A stretch of DNA of 31,017 nucleotides from TCS55 sp964343505. GTDB taxonomy: Bacteria > Fidelibacterota > Marinisomatia > Marinisomatales > TCS55. Below, piece after piece: positions 8,348 to 15,412 of this stretch. Numbering within the stretch: position 1 is the stretch's first letter; each line of letters starts with the position of its first letter. The notes beneath the pieces were generated by a model. It was given only the letters and a program-made list of their open reading frames with translations, was not told where the DNA came from and did no database searches. Location of the stretch: NCBI GenBank assembly GCA_964343505.1, contig CAYFJU010000033.1:1-31017 (forward strand), written 5' to 3'. Made by a program: the position numbers and the translations under genes.

Positions 8348-9442
8348 TTGTATTACATTTGTTCTGCCTGCCACAAGCGGATGAATGATCCGCCCCAACC
8401 CGTAGGGCTGTGTTCTTGCGGCAAGCCCCTTGCTGTCCATTACGGTTGGGAGGGTATTCAGCGGGATATGGAAGTAAATATTGAAGACCAATCTCTCTGG
8501 CGCTATGCATCCGTGTTGCCGAAAGTGGAAGAGCAAGTGACCTTAGGAGAAGGACATACCCCGCTGGTACAAATTGAAACCAACCTTTGGATCAAGGATG
8601 AGACAGAGAATCCCACAGGCTCCTTCAAAGATCGAGGGATGGGCCTTGCGGTAACGATGGCCAAGGCCCAAGGCGTAAAAACGATTTGTCTCCCTTCAGC
8701 AGGAAATGCCGGTGTATCTGCTGCCGCCTATTGCCAGGAAGCCGGAATCGATTGCCATGTTTTTTTACCCGAGACAATACCCGATCCATTTAAAAATGAA
8801 ACCGATCGGTATAACGCCCTCCCGGTTTTAAAAGGACAAACCATTTCTGATGCGGCCCGCGAAATGCAGGATGCACAAAAAGATAACTGGTTTGAGATTT
8901 CCACTCTAAAGGAACCGTTCCGCATAGAAGGTAAAAAAACGCTGGGCTATGAAATTGCCGAACAAATGGACTGGACCCTTCCGGATGTAATCATCTATCC
9001 CACTGGCGGCGGTACGGGATTAATCGGCATGTGGAAAGCTTTCCAGGAAATGTTGGGTATGGGATGGATTGCCGATAAAATGCCACGAATGGTGGCGGCC
9101 CAATCGGATGGATGTGCGCCGGTTGTCAAATCATTTCAAGCCATGGAAAAATCGACTGAATTCTGGAATAATAGTGATACGATTGCTTTGGGACTCAATG
9201 TACCCGGTCCCCTGGGCGGTGCCTGGATTTTGGATGTGCTGGCCCAAAGTAAGGGCATTGCCATCTCAGCGCCGGAGAAGAAATTGTCTCAATTGACAGA
9301 CGATATCAATTCAATCTCCGGGATTAATGCCAGTGCAGAAATGGGTGTGGTTTGGTCTGCGTATCAATCTCTGAAGGAAGCAGGTTGGATCGGCATGAAT
9401 GATAAAGTGGTTTTATTTGCCACAGGAATAGAGCGGGGTTGA
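8348..9442 (+). CDS. thrC: Threonine synthase (or threonine-synthase-like PLP lyase)
   Basis: Converts O-phosphohomoserine to threonine, the last step of threonine synthesis, in the cytosol. It uses a TTG start 7 nt after a strong AAAAAGGAGT site. An N-terminal Cys4 zinc-ribbon-like module (C5, C8, C22, C24) precedes the fold-type II core. NPTGSFKDRGM carries the PLP lysine K94, SAGNAGVSAAAY is the substrate/phosphate loop and YPTGGGTGLIGMW the cofactor-phosphate glycine loop. Length (364 aa) matches the short bacterial/archaeal class. The zinc-ribbon form is shared with some diaminopropionate- or cysteate-synthase-like relatives, so substrate is likely but not proven. No other threonine genes are adjacent. 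Confidence 0.85.
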   Translation: MYYICSACHKRMNDPPQPVGLCSCGKPLAVHYGWEGIQRDMEVNIEDQSLWRYASVLPKVEEQVTLGEGHTPLVQIETNLWIKDETENPTGSFKDRGMGLAVTMAKAQGVKTICLPSAGNAGVSAAAYCQEAGIDCHVFLPETIPDPFKNETDRYNALPVLKGQTISDAAREMQDAQKDNWFEISTLKEPFRIEGKKTLGYEIAEQMDWTLPDVIIYPTGGGTGLIGMWKAFQEMLGMGWIADKMPRMVAAQSDGCAPVVKSFQAMEKSTEFWNNSDTIALGLNVPGPLGGAWILDVLAQSKGIAISAPEKKLSQLTDDINSISGINASAEMGVVWSAYQSLKEAGWIGMNDKVVLFATGIERG

Positions 9443-9493
9443 AAAATCAAGCCGGGGACGCTTAAATTGTGTCACAAAGTATTTAAGGCTGTG

Positions 9494-10579
9494 ATGGTAA
9501 AACATATTTTTAAAAATATAACTCTATGTTGTTTAGGGCTACTCTTATTCTCCTGTGAACCTATCGTCAATGAATTCAATGATGTTGAGGATGCTGTCAT
9601 GTACCGGGCCAACACGATCACTGATGCAGCTGCCAGGGATACAATTAAGGTCATGACCTGGAATATCCGATTCGGTATTGCTCGCCTGCGTTTTTTCGGC
9701 GATGGCTGCGGGGATCGGGTGATCCTGAAAAAAAGTGAAGTTTATGATGGCCTGACTGGGTTGACCGAAAAAATTAAACTGGAGGATCCAGATATTCTTC
9801 TTCTGCAAGAAGTGGATGTTCAATCCAAAAAAACAGGATACATAGACCAGGCTCAGTGGCTTTTGGACAATACCGATTTTAATTATGGCGCCTACGCCTC
9901 CATGTGGGAAGCTCAAATTATTTTAGCCGATGGGTTAGGCCGGGTGAATACAGGAAACTTGATTTTATCCAAATGGAAACTGGAAGAAGCGGAACGGCAC
10001 CAGTTGGCTTTGCGCGGCGATCAGGATGGCCTGACACAGTATTTTTATCTGCGGCGAAATGTATTGAAGGCCAAAGTAGAAATGCCGGGAAAACCATTCT
10101 ATGCTGTCAATACGCACTTGACCGCCTTTGCGACGGATGACACCAAACAAAAACACATTGATGGATTCAAGGATATCCTGGATGGTATTGTGGCTGAAGG
10201 TCAAAACTTTGTTGCCGGCGGGGATTTGAATGAGATTCCACCCAACGCATCTAAATTAGATTACTGTCTTGAAGACCAGTGTGAGGGTGAATCTTTCCAT
10301 ACCGGCGGTGAGCCTGAGCATAAAGAAGGTGCTTATTTTGCACCTGAAATCACTTGGTTAAATTCATTATACCAAACATATAAACCGGCGATACCTTTAT
10401 TGGAATACGGTGGGCAGGAATCGAAACACTTCACACACAGCCCCGATGATAGTTTAAAGCTGGACCGCAAGCTGGATTACCTTTGGACCAATACAGCCTG
10501 GTTTAACAGCGTCACCCACCAGGAAGCAACGAAGCTATCAGATCATATACCCGTAAGCGCGAAATGGAAAGTGCCGTGA
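9494..10579 (+). CDS. Endonuclease/exonuclease/phosphatase (EEP) family lipoprotein
   Basis: A DNase I-like fold Mg-dependent phosphoesterase anchored to the envelope. From the ATG at 9494 (AAGG 5-6 nt upstream) it reads MVKHIFKNITLCCLGLLLFS then C21, a lipoprotein signal. A TTG nine codons earlier (9467) is possible. EEP motifs are intact: VMTWNIRFG (N57), LLLQEVD (E106), VNTHLTAF, AGGDLNEIP and the closing LSDHIPVS with catalytic Asp-His. The export signal argues against intracellular DNA repair; sphingomyelinase/phospholipase, inositol-phosphatase or nuclease roles are all compatible. Its stop overlaps the next gene's GTG (GTGA), so the two are probably translationally coupled. Confidence 0.83.
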   Translation: MVKHIFKNITLCCLGLLLFSCEPIVNEFNDVEDAVMYRANTITDAAARDTIKVMTWNIRFGIARLRFFGDGCGDRVILKKSEVYDGLTGLTEKIKLEDPDILLLQEVDVQSKKTGYIDQAQWLLDNTDFNYGAYASMWEAQIILADGLGRVNTGNLILSKWKLEEAERHQLALRGDQDGLTQYFYLRRNVLKAKVEMPGKPFYAVNTHLTAFATDDTKQKHIDGFKDILDGIVAEGQNFVAGGDLNEIPPNASKLDYCLEDQCEGESFHTGGEPEHKEGAYFAPEITWLNSLYQTYKPAIPLLEYGGQESKHFTHSPDDSLKLDRKLDYLWTNTAWFNSVTHQEATKLSDHIPVSAKWKVP

Positions 10580-11343
10580 GAAAGTTCATCCAGAGCATTT
10601 TACTCCTATCCCTGGGATGGGCCAACCCCCAGTGGATCGGTGAAACTGCTGAAGTATTATCTCAGGGCCGTAAAGAAATCGGATTATTTTCTCCCTTTCG
10701 TATGGGATTGAAAAACAGCACCGAGATGGCTGTAAATAAATTTTTACTTATGCCCGGAATCTCATATAAAACATCTATATCCCAATTCCGTGACTGGGGT
10801 ATGGCTTATCGTCTTCAATTTGAATATCCCACATTGGGCATGCGCTGGCTTCAGAGTCCCTTGGGGATGAAACTGGGTGAACCGGATATGTTTGCCTTGA
10901 TTTCGCCTGAGTTCACCATCCCGCAAATGGGTTCCGTTTATGGTGAAGTTATCGGCACAAACGGCTCACCTTGGGCTGGACGACTTACCCTCAACGCCGG
11001 GCTCGGTTTAAGCATAAACGGCAAAGATTTGCCCGGCCGGGCCACGATCGACCTGCCAATCATTTATCCACGTCTGTCCGTCTATTATAATGGGATAGTA
11101 CTCAAGGCCGGTGGTGAATATATGCGTCAATTCAAGGAACGCTGGACCTATATAATAGATTATGACATGTTTATCATGCCCGGCGGCGATGGGCGCTATG
11201 CCTTTGAGCATAAAGGATTGTTGGTCTGGTCAAAAAGCCAAAAATTCAGGTTTCTGTTAGGCTACAAACTTGTGGCAGGAGAATATCCATTTGGCGCGCA
11301 GGCGCACCTCTTGCCGGCGGTGGATATTCAATTCGGCTGGTAA
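10576..11343 (+). CDS. Predicted outer-membrane beta-barrel protein of unknown function
   Basis: About 255 aa. Using the GTG at 10576, which overlaps the previous stop as GTGA, the protein begins MRKFIQSILLLSLGWANPQW, a compact signal peptide. An ATG four codons upstream (10564) would add MESA. The mature part alternates short amphipathic strands rich in Tyr, Trp and Gly (MAYRLQFEYPTLGMRW; WTYIIDYDMFIMPGG) and ends VDIQFGW, an aromatic C-terminus as used by barrel assembly. No recognised family motif was seen. Coupling to the EEP lipoprotein suggests a shared envelope function. Confidence 0.65.
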   Translation: MRKFIQSILLLSLGWANPQWIGETAEVLSQGRKEIGLFSPFRMGLKNSTEMAVNKFLLMPGISYKTSISQFRDWGMAYRLQFEYPTLGMRWLQSPLGMKLGEPDMFALISPEFTIPQMGSVYGEVIGTNGSPWAGRLTLNAGLGLSINGKDLPGRATIDLPIIYPRLSVYYNGIVLKAGGEYMRQFKERWTYIIDYDMFIMPGGDGRYAFEHKGLLVWSKSQKFRFLLGYKLVAGEYPFGAQAHLLPAVDIQFGW

Positions 11344-11412
11344 CCCCCAAAGCGATTCCTCATTTCATCTGGATTTAGTATTTGTTGATTGTGGTTTCGC
11401 GGGCTTAAATTC

Positions 11413-11430
11413 CGACCGACCAGTCAGTCG
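11413..11430. promoter_or_regulatory. Candidate TetR-type operator
   Basis: CGACCGAC-CA-GTCAGTCG is an 18-bp near-perfect palindrome (7 of 8 pairs) located 16-33 nt before the TetR start. Dyads built from GACCGAC/GTCGGTC are familiar TetR-family operators. Its position suggests autoregulation of the TetR-LolA-RND cassette. It was found by eye; binding is inferred. Confidence 0.6.
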
Positions 11431-11445
11431 ATATTTAGAGTTTTT

Positions 11446-12027
11446 ATGGATAAACGTGAGTTAATTCTCCAAGCCGCTGTAGGCGTCTTCGCCAGGGATG
11501 GCCTTGAAAAAGGTAAAATTTCCGATATTGCCAAAGAAGCAGGGATCGGCAAAGGCACCGTGTATGAATATTTTTCCAGCAAATCCGATATATTTCATGC
11601 CATAGAATCCAACCTCTTTAACCAACTCCAAACCGAGTTTGCAGAATTGGTTGAGTTAAACCTTTCCCCCACTGAAAAAATTGAGACCTTTTTTAAACGC
11701 AGCCTGGAAATGATGATGCTTATGGGCGAAAGTATCTTAATCATCACCGAACTCTGGGCCCACACCGCCCGCTGGAATTGGCATGGGGAAGACACATCCT
11801 ATCTGTCAAACGCCTATGAAAATTACCGGCAGCAGATAAAACAGGTCTTAAATGATGGTGTTGCCCTGGGTGAATTCAGGGAAATGAATGCCGATGGTAT
11901 TTCGGCCCTGCTGTTGGCCACCATCGATGGTCTGTCCTGGCAGTATATGATGATGAAAGATGACCGAAAGTTTAAGGCAGTGCAAAAAGAAGCAATTAAG
12001 TCGTTTATGAGGGGAATCCAAAAATGA
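11446..12027 (+). CDS. TetR/AcrR family transcriptional regulator
   Basis: A one-component repressor of 193 aa, acting on DNA. The start at 11446 gives the standard MDKRELILQAAVGVFARDG opening. The helix-turn-helix follows: ISDIAKEAGIGKGTVYEYFS (about 24-43) then SKSDIFHAI. Ligand-binding helices make up the rest. The frame is open further upstream to 11389 but that part covers the operator and has no family similarity. ATGA links its end to the next gene (12024-12027). By position it probably represses the downstream lipoprotein-sorting/RND exporter genes; the inducer is unknown. Confidence 0.92.
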   Translation: MDKRELILQAAVGVFARDGLEKGKISDIAKEAGIGKGTVYEYFSSKSDIFHAIESNLFNQLQTEFAELVELNLSPTEKIETFFKRSLEMMMLMGESILIITELWAHTARWNWHGEDTSYLSNAYENYRQQIKQVLNDGVALGEFREMNADGISALLLATIDGLSWQYMMMKDDRKFKAVQKEAIKSFMRGIQK

Positions 12028-12767
12028 GAATATGTTTATTTGTTATACTGTTAAGTACAATTTCCTATGCACAGATTCCAACTGGGAAAACAATCATCGA
12101 CAGCATGACCGCTATTCTTTCACCGGAGAATAGCAAGGGATGTGTCCGCCAGACCAACCATTATAATAACGGGAAAAAACGCACCTTTGAGCTGGAGATG
12201 TTTACCAGTGGGAAAGGCGAAAAAACCTTAATGCGGTACATTAAGCCTACAAGTGTCAAAGGGCAGACCTTTTTGATGCTGAATAACGGGGATGATATAT
12301 GGACCTACTTCCCCCGTACCCGCCGCGTGCGCAAACTGGCCAGCCATGCCAAAAAACAAAAAGTGCAGGGGGGCGATTTTTCATTTGAGGATTTTTCTTC
12401 TGAGGATACATGGAAGAATGACTACATATCCGAGAATACCGGCACTGAAGTAAAAAATGGATATAAATGCTGGGTTCTGAAAGCCAAGGCTGGAGCCGGG
12501 GCAGATGTGGATTATCCCACCATTATTTTGTACTTAAGGCAGGACAATTATTATCCCGTCCAAATGGATTATTGGGATGATACAGGCCGGGTGGAAAAGA
12601 CAATGACCTTATTCAATATTGAAACAATTGATGGATATCCCACAGCTAAGGTGGTGAAAATGGAAAACCATTTATCCGGTACCAAAACCGTCATGGAAAC
12701 ATTGGACATATCTTTTAACTGGATTCCACCCAAGGGATTCTTCAGTGAACGGAGTCTGAAGAAATGA
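12024..12767 (+). CDS. Outer membrane lipoprotein-sorting protein (LolA-like superfamily)
   Basis: A periplasmic 247-residue protein with signal peptide MRICLFVILLSTISYAQ. Family features of the LolA-like 'lipoprotein-sorting' group are visible: MLNNGDDIWTYFPRTRRVRK, then HAKKQKVQGGDFSFEDFS, and a C-terminal GWIPPK-like closing (SFNWIPPKGFF). The fold is a half-barrel that holds acyl chains. Members of this family are usually encoded beside MMPL/RND exporters, as here, and probably shuttle a lipid-like cargo rather than replacing the housekeeping LolA. The start overlaps the TetR stop by ATGA, indicating coupling. Confidence 0.88.
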   Translation: MRICLFVILLSTISYAQIPTGKTIIDSMTAILSPENSKGCVRQTNHYNNGKKRTFELEMFTSGKGEKTLMRYIKPTSVKGQTFLMLNNGDDIWTYFPRTRRVRKLASHAKKQKVQGGDFSFEDFSSEDTWKNDYISENTGTEVKNGYKCWVLKAKAGAGADVDYPTIILYLRQDNYYPVQMDYWDDTGRVEKTMTLFNIETIDGYPTAKVVKMENHLSGTKTVMETLDISFNWIPPKGFFSERSLKK

Positions 12768-12772
12768 AAGTA

Positions 12773-12793
12773 AAACAAGCTTCCAGCTTGTTT
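12773..12793. repeat. REP-like hairpin upstream of the RAYT gene
   Basis: AAACAAGCT and AGCTTGTTT form a perfect 9-bp stem closed by the loop TCC. It lies 6 nt after the lipoprotein-sorting gene and about 80 nt before the transposase gene. Its placement beside a Y1 transposase matches REP elements mobilised by RAYTs; that copies exist elsewhere is inferred. Confidence 0.6.
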
Positions 12794-12871
12794 ACCAGAG
12801 GGCAAGCAAAAACAATAAATTAAGAACAAATTATGATTCACAGACATTCGGGTCTATAAGGTATCTTAATT

Positions 12872-13513
12872 ATGAAAACATTTTATAAACGAAACTTGCC
12901 TCACATTCAACCGCCTGGAGCAACATTGTTTGTTACCTTTTGTCTTGCGGACAGTATACCCAAAAGGGTTGTTGAAGAATTAAAGCAGGAAAACCAAAGC
13001 CTAAATAAATTAATTCAAAAATCATGGAATAAAAGAGACGAACAGTTTAAGAAACTATATGACCAGCAGAAACGAATGCTTGCGAAATATGATCAATATT
13101 TACACAGAAATAGACGTGGACCACACTTTTGCAAGAATAATCAAATCGCAAATCTTGTGTGTACATCTATGAAACATTGGGATCAACAAAAATACGATTT
13201 GCTTGCATACTGCATCATGTCTAATCATGTTCATGTTGTTTTTACCCCCCTGAGAATAAAAAATGATGAGTATTATGAATTGGGAAGCATTATGCATAGT
13301 ATCAAAAGTTATACGGCCAACGAAGCAAACAAGATTTTAAATCGTGAAGGCAAGTCGTTTTGGACAGATGAAAGTTTTGATCATTTTTGCCGGGATGAAG
13401 ATGAGTTACAACGAATTATATATTATGTACTAAATAACCCTTTGAAGGCTGGTTTAGTAAAAGAATTTAGCCAGTGGAAATGGTTTTATGTTCAGAAGGG
13501 GCTCTTGGACTGA
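12872..13513 (+). mobile_element. RAYT (REP-associated tyrosine transposase, Y1/IS200-like HUH family)
   Basis: A 213-aa single-strand DNA transposase-like protein. The HUH metal motif is SNHVHVVF (H119, H121); the nucleophile is most likely Y147 in SIKSYTANEAN; the C-terminal FWTDESFDHFCRDEDEL and YVLNNPLKAGLV are typical of RAYTs. It has no clear ribosome site and lies inside an otherwise contiguous envelope operon. Different 9-bp hairpins are found on either side (12773-12793 and 13564-13585), consistent with an insertion of a RAYT with its REPs. The frame is intact, so the protein may be active. The spacing to the next gene is only 5 nt. Confidence 0.88.
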
Positions 13514-13518
13514 AGGTG

Positions 13519-14745
13519 ATGAAAAATATATTTAAAGCAGTTCAATATTTGAGGGATGAAGATTCACAGGCAGGGATGCCTGTGATACGTTTATTAAACA
13601 AAACATTTCTTTTTGTATTAGTGTATTTGTGCTTTTCACACCTTCGTGCCCAAACACAATATTTCGGTTATTTTGAATCGGAGGCTGACCGGATCAGTTT
13701 TAAAAATAAATCCTATTCTTTTGGATATCATAAGCTGCGTGTAGATTTTGAGCATCCCCGCCAGGACGGGATTATCTTGTCCGGCAATTTTAATTGGCAA
13801 AAATATCACGGCCAAACCACCTGGAATTTTTTGGACTTTTTGCCCAAGGAAACCTGGGAGCCTTTCTTCCCTGACGGAAAATATGAAGTCACTATTGCGG
13901 ATACATTTTATTTAGATAATTTTTACGCACGAAAATCATTCCGCTTTTTTGATGTTACGGTAGGCCGCCAGCCCATATCCATGGGGGTGGGGTATGCCTG
14001 GAATCCTCTCGATATGTTTAACCGAAAAAACCTCTTGGACCCCACCTACGAACAGCCGGGGGTGGATGCCGCACGGCTGGAAATTCCCATGGGAGACCGC
14101 GCCGGCTTGGATTTTATTTGGGCTGAGCATGACTCCATTAGCAGCGCGGAAAAAATGATCCAGTTCAAAACTGGGATGGGTAGTTTCGATTTCACGTTGA
14201 ATTATGCCAACCGATATCATTTATATCCTTATTGGGAATGGGTGGATGTGACCACAACACATATGGAATCAAAATTTTTTGGGGGATCTGTTGTGGGACA
14301 AATTGGCGAATATGGTATTTGGGCCGAGGCGTTTAAATCATTGGATGAAACGGTAGAAGTTGGTGAATATGTATTCGGCGTTGACCATACTTTTGATAAT
14401 GGTGTTTATGTCATGGGAGAGTATTTCCATAATTCCCTGGGAGTAAAAAAGGGCAAAGCATCCCTGAATAATTACCTTCACGTGTTCAGTGGCGACACCA
14501 AATCGCTCATGCAGAATTATATTTTTCTCATGAGTAGATATGGGTTTACAGATTTTATTTCCGCCAGTGTCATCGGATTTGGGAATTTGGACGACAGCAG
14601 TTTTTCTTTCCTGCCCATGGTGGATTGGAATTTTGATGAAGATGTCACCTTATCCCTGATGGTGAATAAAAGTATTGGCGGCAAGGGTACGGAATTTGGT
14701 ATCCAGGATACGGCCATTCGTTTAAGACTCAGGGCCTATTTTTAA
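13519..14745 (+). CDS. Outer-membrane porin-like beta-barrel protein (DUF1302-like)
   Basis: An envelope channel candidate of about 390-409 aa. The mature part, after the signal ending SHLRAQ, is strand-rich and carries TVGRQPISMGVGYAWNPLDM, a stretch reminiscent of DUF1302-type barrels. It ends LRLRAYF with the aromatic residue expected for barrel assembly. Two starts are plausible: ATG 13519 (AAGG very close) or ATG 13576, which gives a much better signal peptide (MPVIRLLNKTFLFVLVYLCF). The latter codon lies inside a REP-like hairpin, so the transposase insertion may have replaced the original start. It is downstream of the LolA-like gene and upstream of the RND exporter, fitting the outer-membrane part of an export route. 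Confidence 0.72.
   Translation: MKNIFKAVQYLRDEDSQAGMPVIRLLNKTFLFVLVYLCFSHLRAQTQYFGYFESEADRISFKNKSYSFGYHKLRVDFEHPRQDGIILSGNFNWQKYHGQTTWNFLDFLPKETWEPFFPDGKYEVTIADTFYLDNFYARKSFRFFDVTVGRQPISMGVGYAWNPLDMFNRKNLLDPTYEQPGVDAARLEIPMGDRAGLDFIWAEHDSISSAEKMIQFKTGMGSFDFTLNYANRYHLYPYWEWVDVTTTHMESKFFGGSVVGQIGEYGIWAEAFKSLDETVEVGEYVFGVDHTFDNGVYVMGEYFHNSLGVKKGKASLNNYLHVFSGDTKSLMQNYIFLMSRYGFTDFISASVIGFGNLDDSSFSFLPMVDWNFDEDVTLSLMVNKSIGGKGTEFGIQDTAIRLRLRAYF
13564..13585. repeat. REP-like hairpin downstream of the RAYT gene
   Basis: TCACAGGCA and TGCCTGTGA form a perfect 9-bp stem around the loop GGGA. The form CACAGGCA-GGGA-TGCCTGTG is familiar from RAYT-associated intergenic repeats. It is read through by the porin gene frame and includes an ATG (13576-13578), a candidate start codon for that gene. 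Confidence 0.65.
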
Positions 14746-14785
14746 GATGAAACCAGGATGGTAAGTGGATTAGAGATGAATCACA

Positions 14786-15379
14786 ATGAGTGAACAAGGA
14801 TTCAAATATATCTTTTTAGTCGGGATCATTATCGTAGGCGCCTTCCGCGGCGCGGCCAAGCTAGCCTACCGGAAAGAAACCTTCAGTCACACGAATAAAT
14901 CCATGCTTGAACTGGTGGCCATGTCCTTATGGGGTTGGGTGGAATTGTTAGCTATCATTTATGTCTTTGTGTCCTGGTTTGATTTTGCAGATTACGCCGC
15001 ACCAGATGTTCTGAGCTGGATTGGAATCTCCGTTTACCTCTTGGGAATATATGTTATGTGGCGTTCTCAAGCGGATTTAGGAGCAAACTGGTCGCCCTTT
15101 GTGGAGATCCGGTCTGATCAAAGCCTGGTGACGACCGGTATTTATTCCAAGGTTCGCCATCCCATGTATAGCGGGTTTTTCTTGTTTAGCCTGGGCCAGA
15201 TGCTGTTGTTAAACAACTGGATTGTAGGCGTCTCGCCCATGTTTTTTATGGCTGCCATTTATTTTTCCCGCATTGATAAGGAAGAAGCACTTATGCTTAA
15301 AACCTTCGGAGACAGGTACCAGAATTATATGGAACAAACCGGGAGATTATTCCCCAAATGGTCATCGAAGCCCACGTAA
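14786..15379 (+). CDS. Isoprenylcysteine carboxyl methyltransferase (ICMT)-like membrane methyltransferase
   Basis: An integral inner-membrane protein of 197 aa with about five hydrophobic segments. The C-terminal half has the ICMT/PEMT signature: TTGIYSKVRHPMYSGFF (SAM-binding His/Arg region), then EEALMLKTFGDRYQNY and RLFPKW. Bacterial members methylate small hydrophobic or lipid substrates; protein prenylcysteine is not expected in bacteria. It lies between the barrel gene and the RND exporter, so it may modify the exported compound (inference). No good ribosome site precedes the ATG, only GAGATGA. Confidence 0.83.
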   Translation: MSEQGFKYIFLVGIIIVGAFRGAAKLAYRKETFSHTNKSMLELVAMSLWGWVELLAIIYVFVSWFDFADYAAPDVLSWIGISVYLLGIYVMWRSQADLGANWSPFVEIRSDQSLVTTGIYSKVRHPMYSGFFLFSLGQMLLLNNWIVGVSPMFFMAAIYFSRIDKEEALMLKTFGDRYQNYMEQTGRLFPKWSSKPT

Positions 15380-15412
15380 CTCTCATGGCCTTGTGGTAAA
15401 AGAGGAGATATC

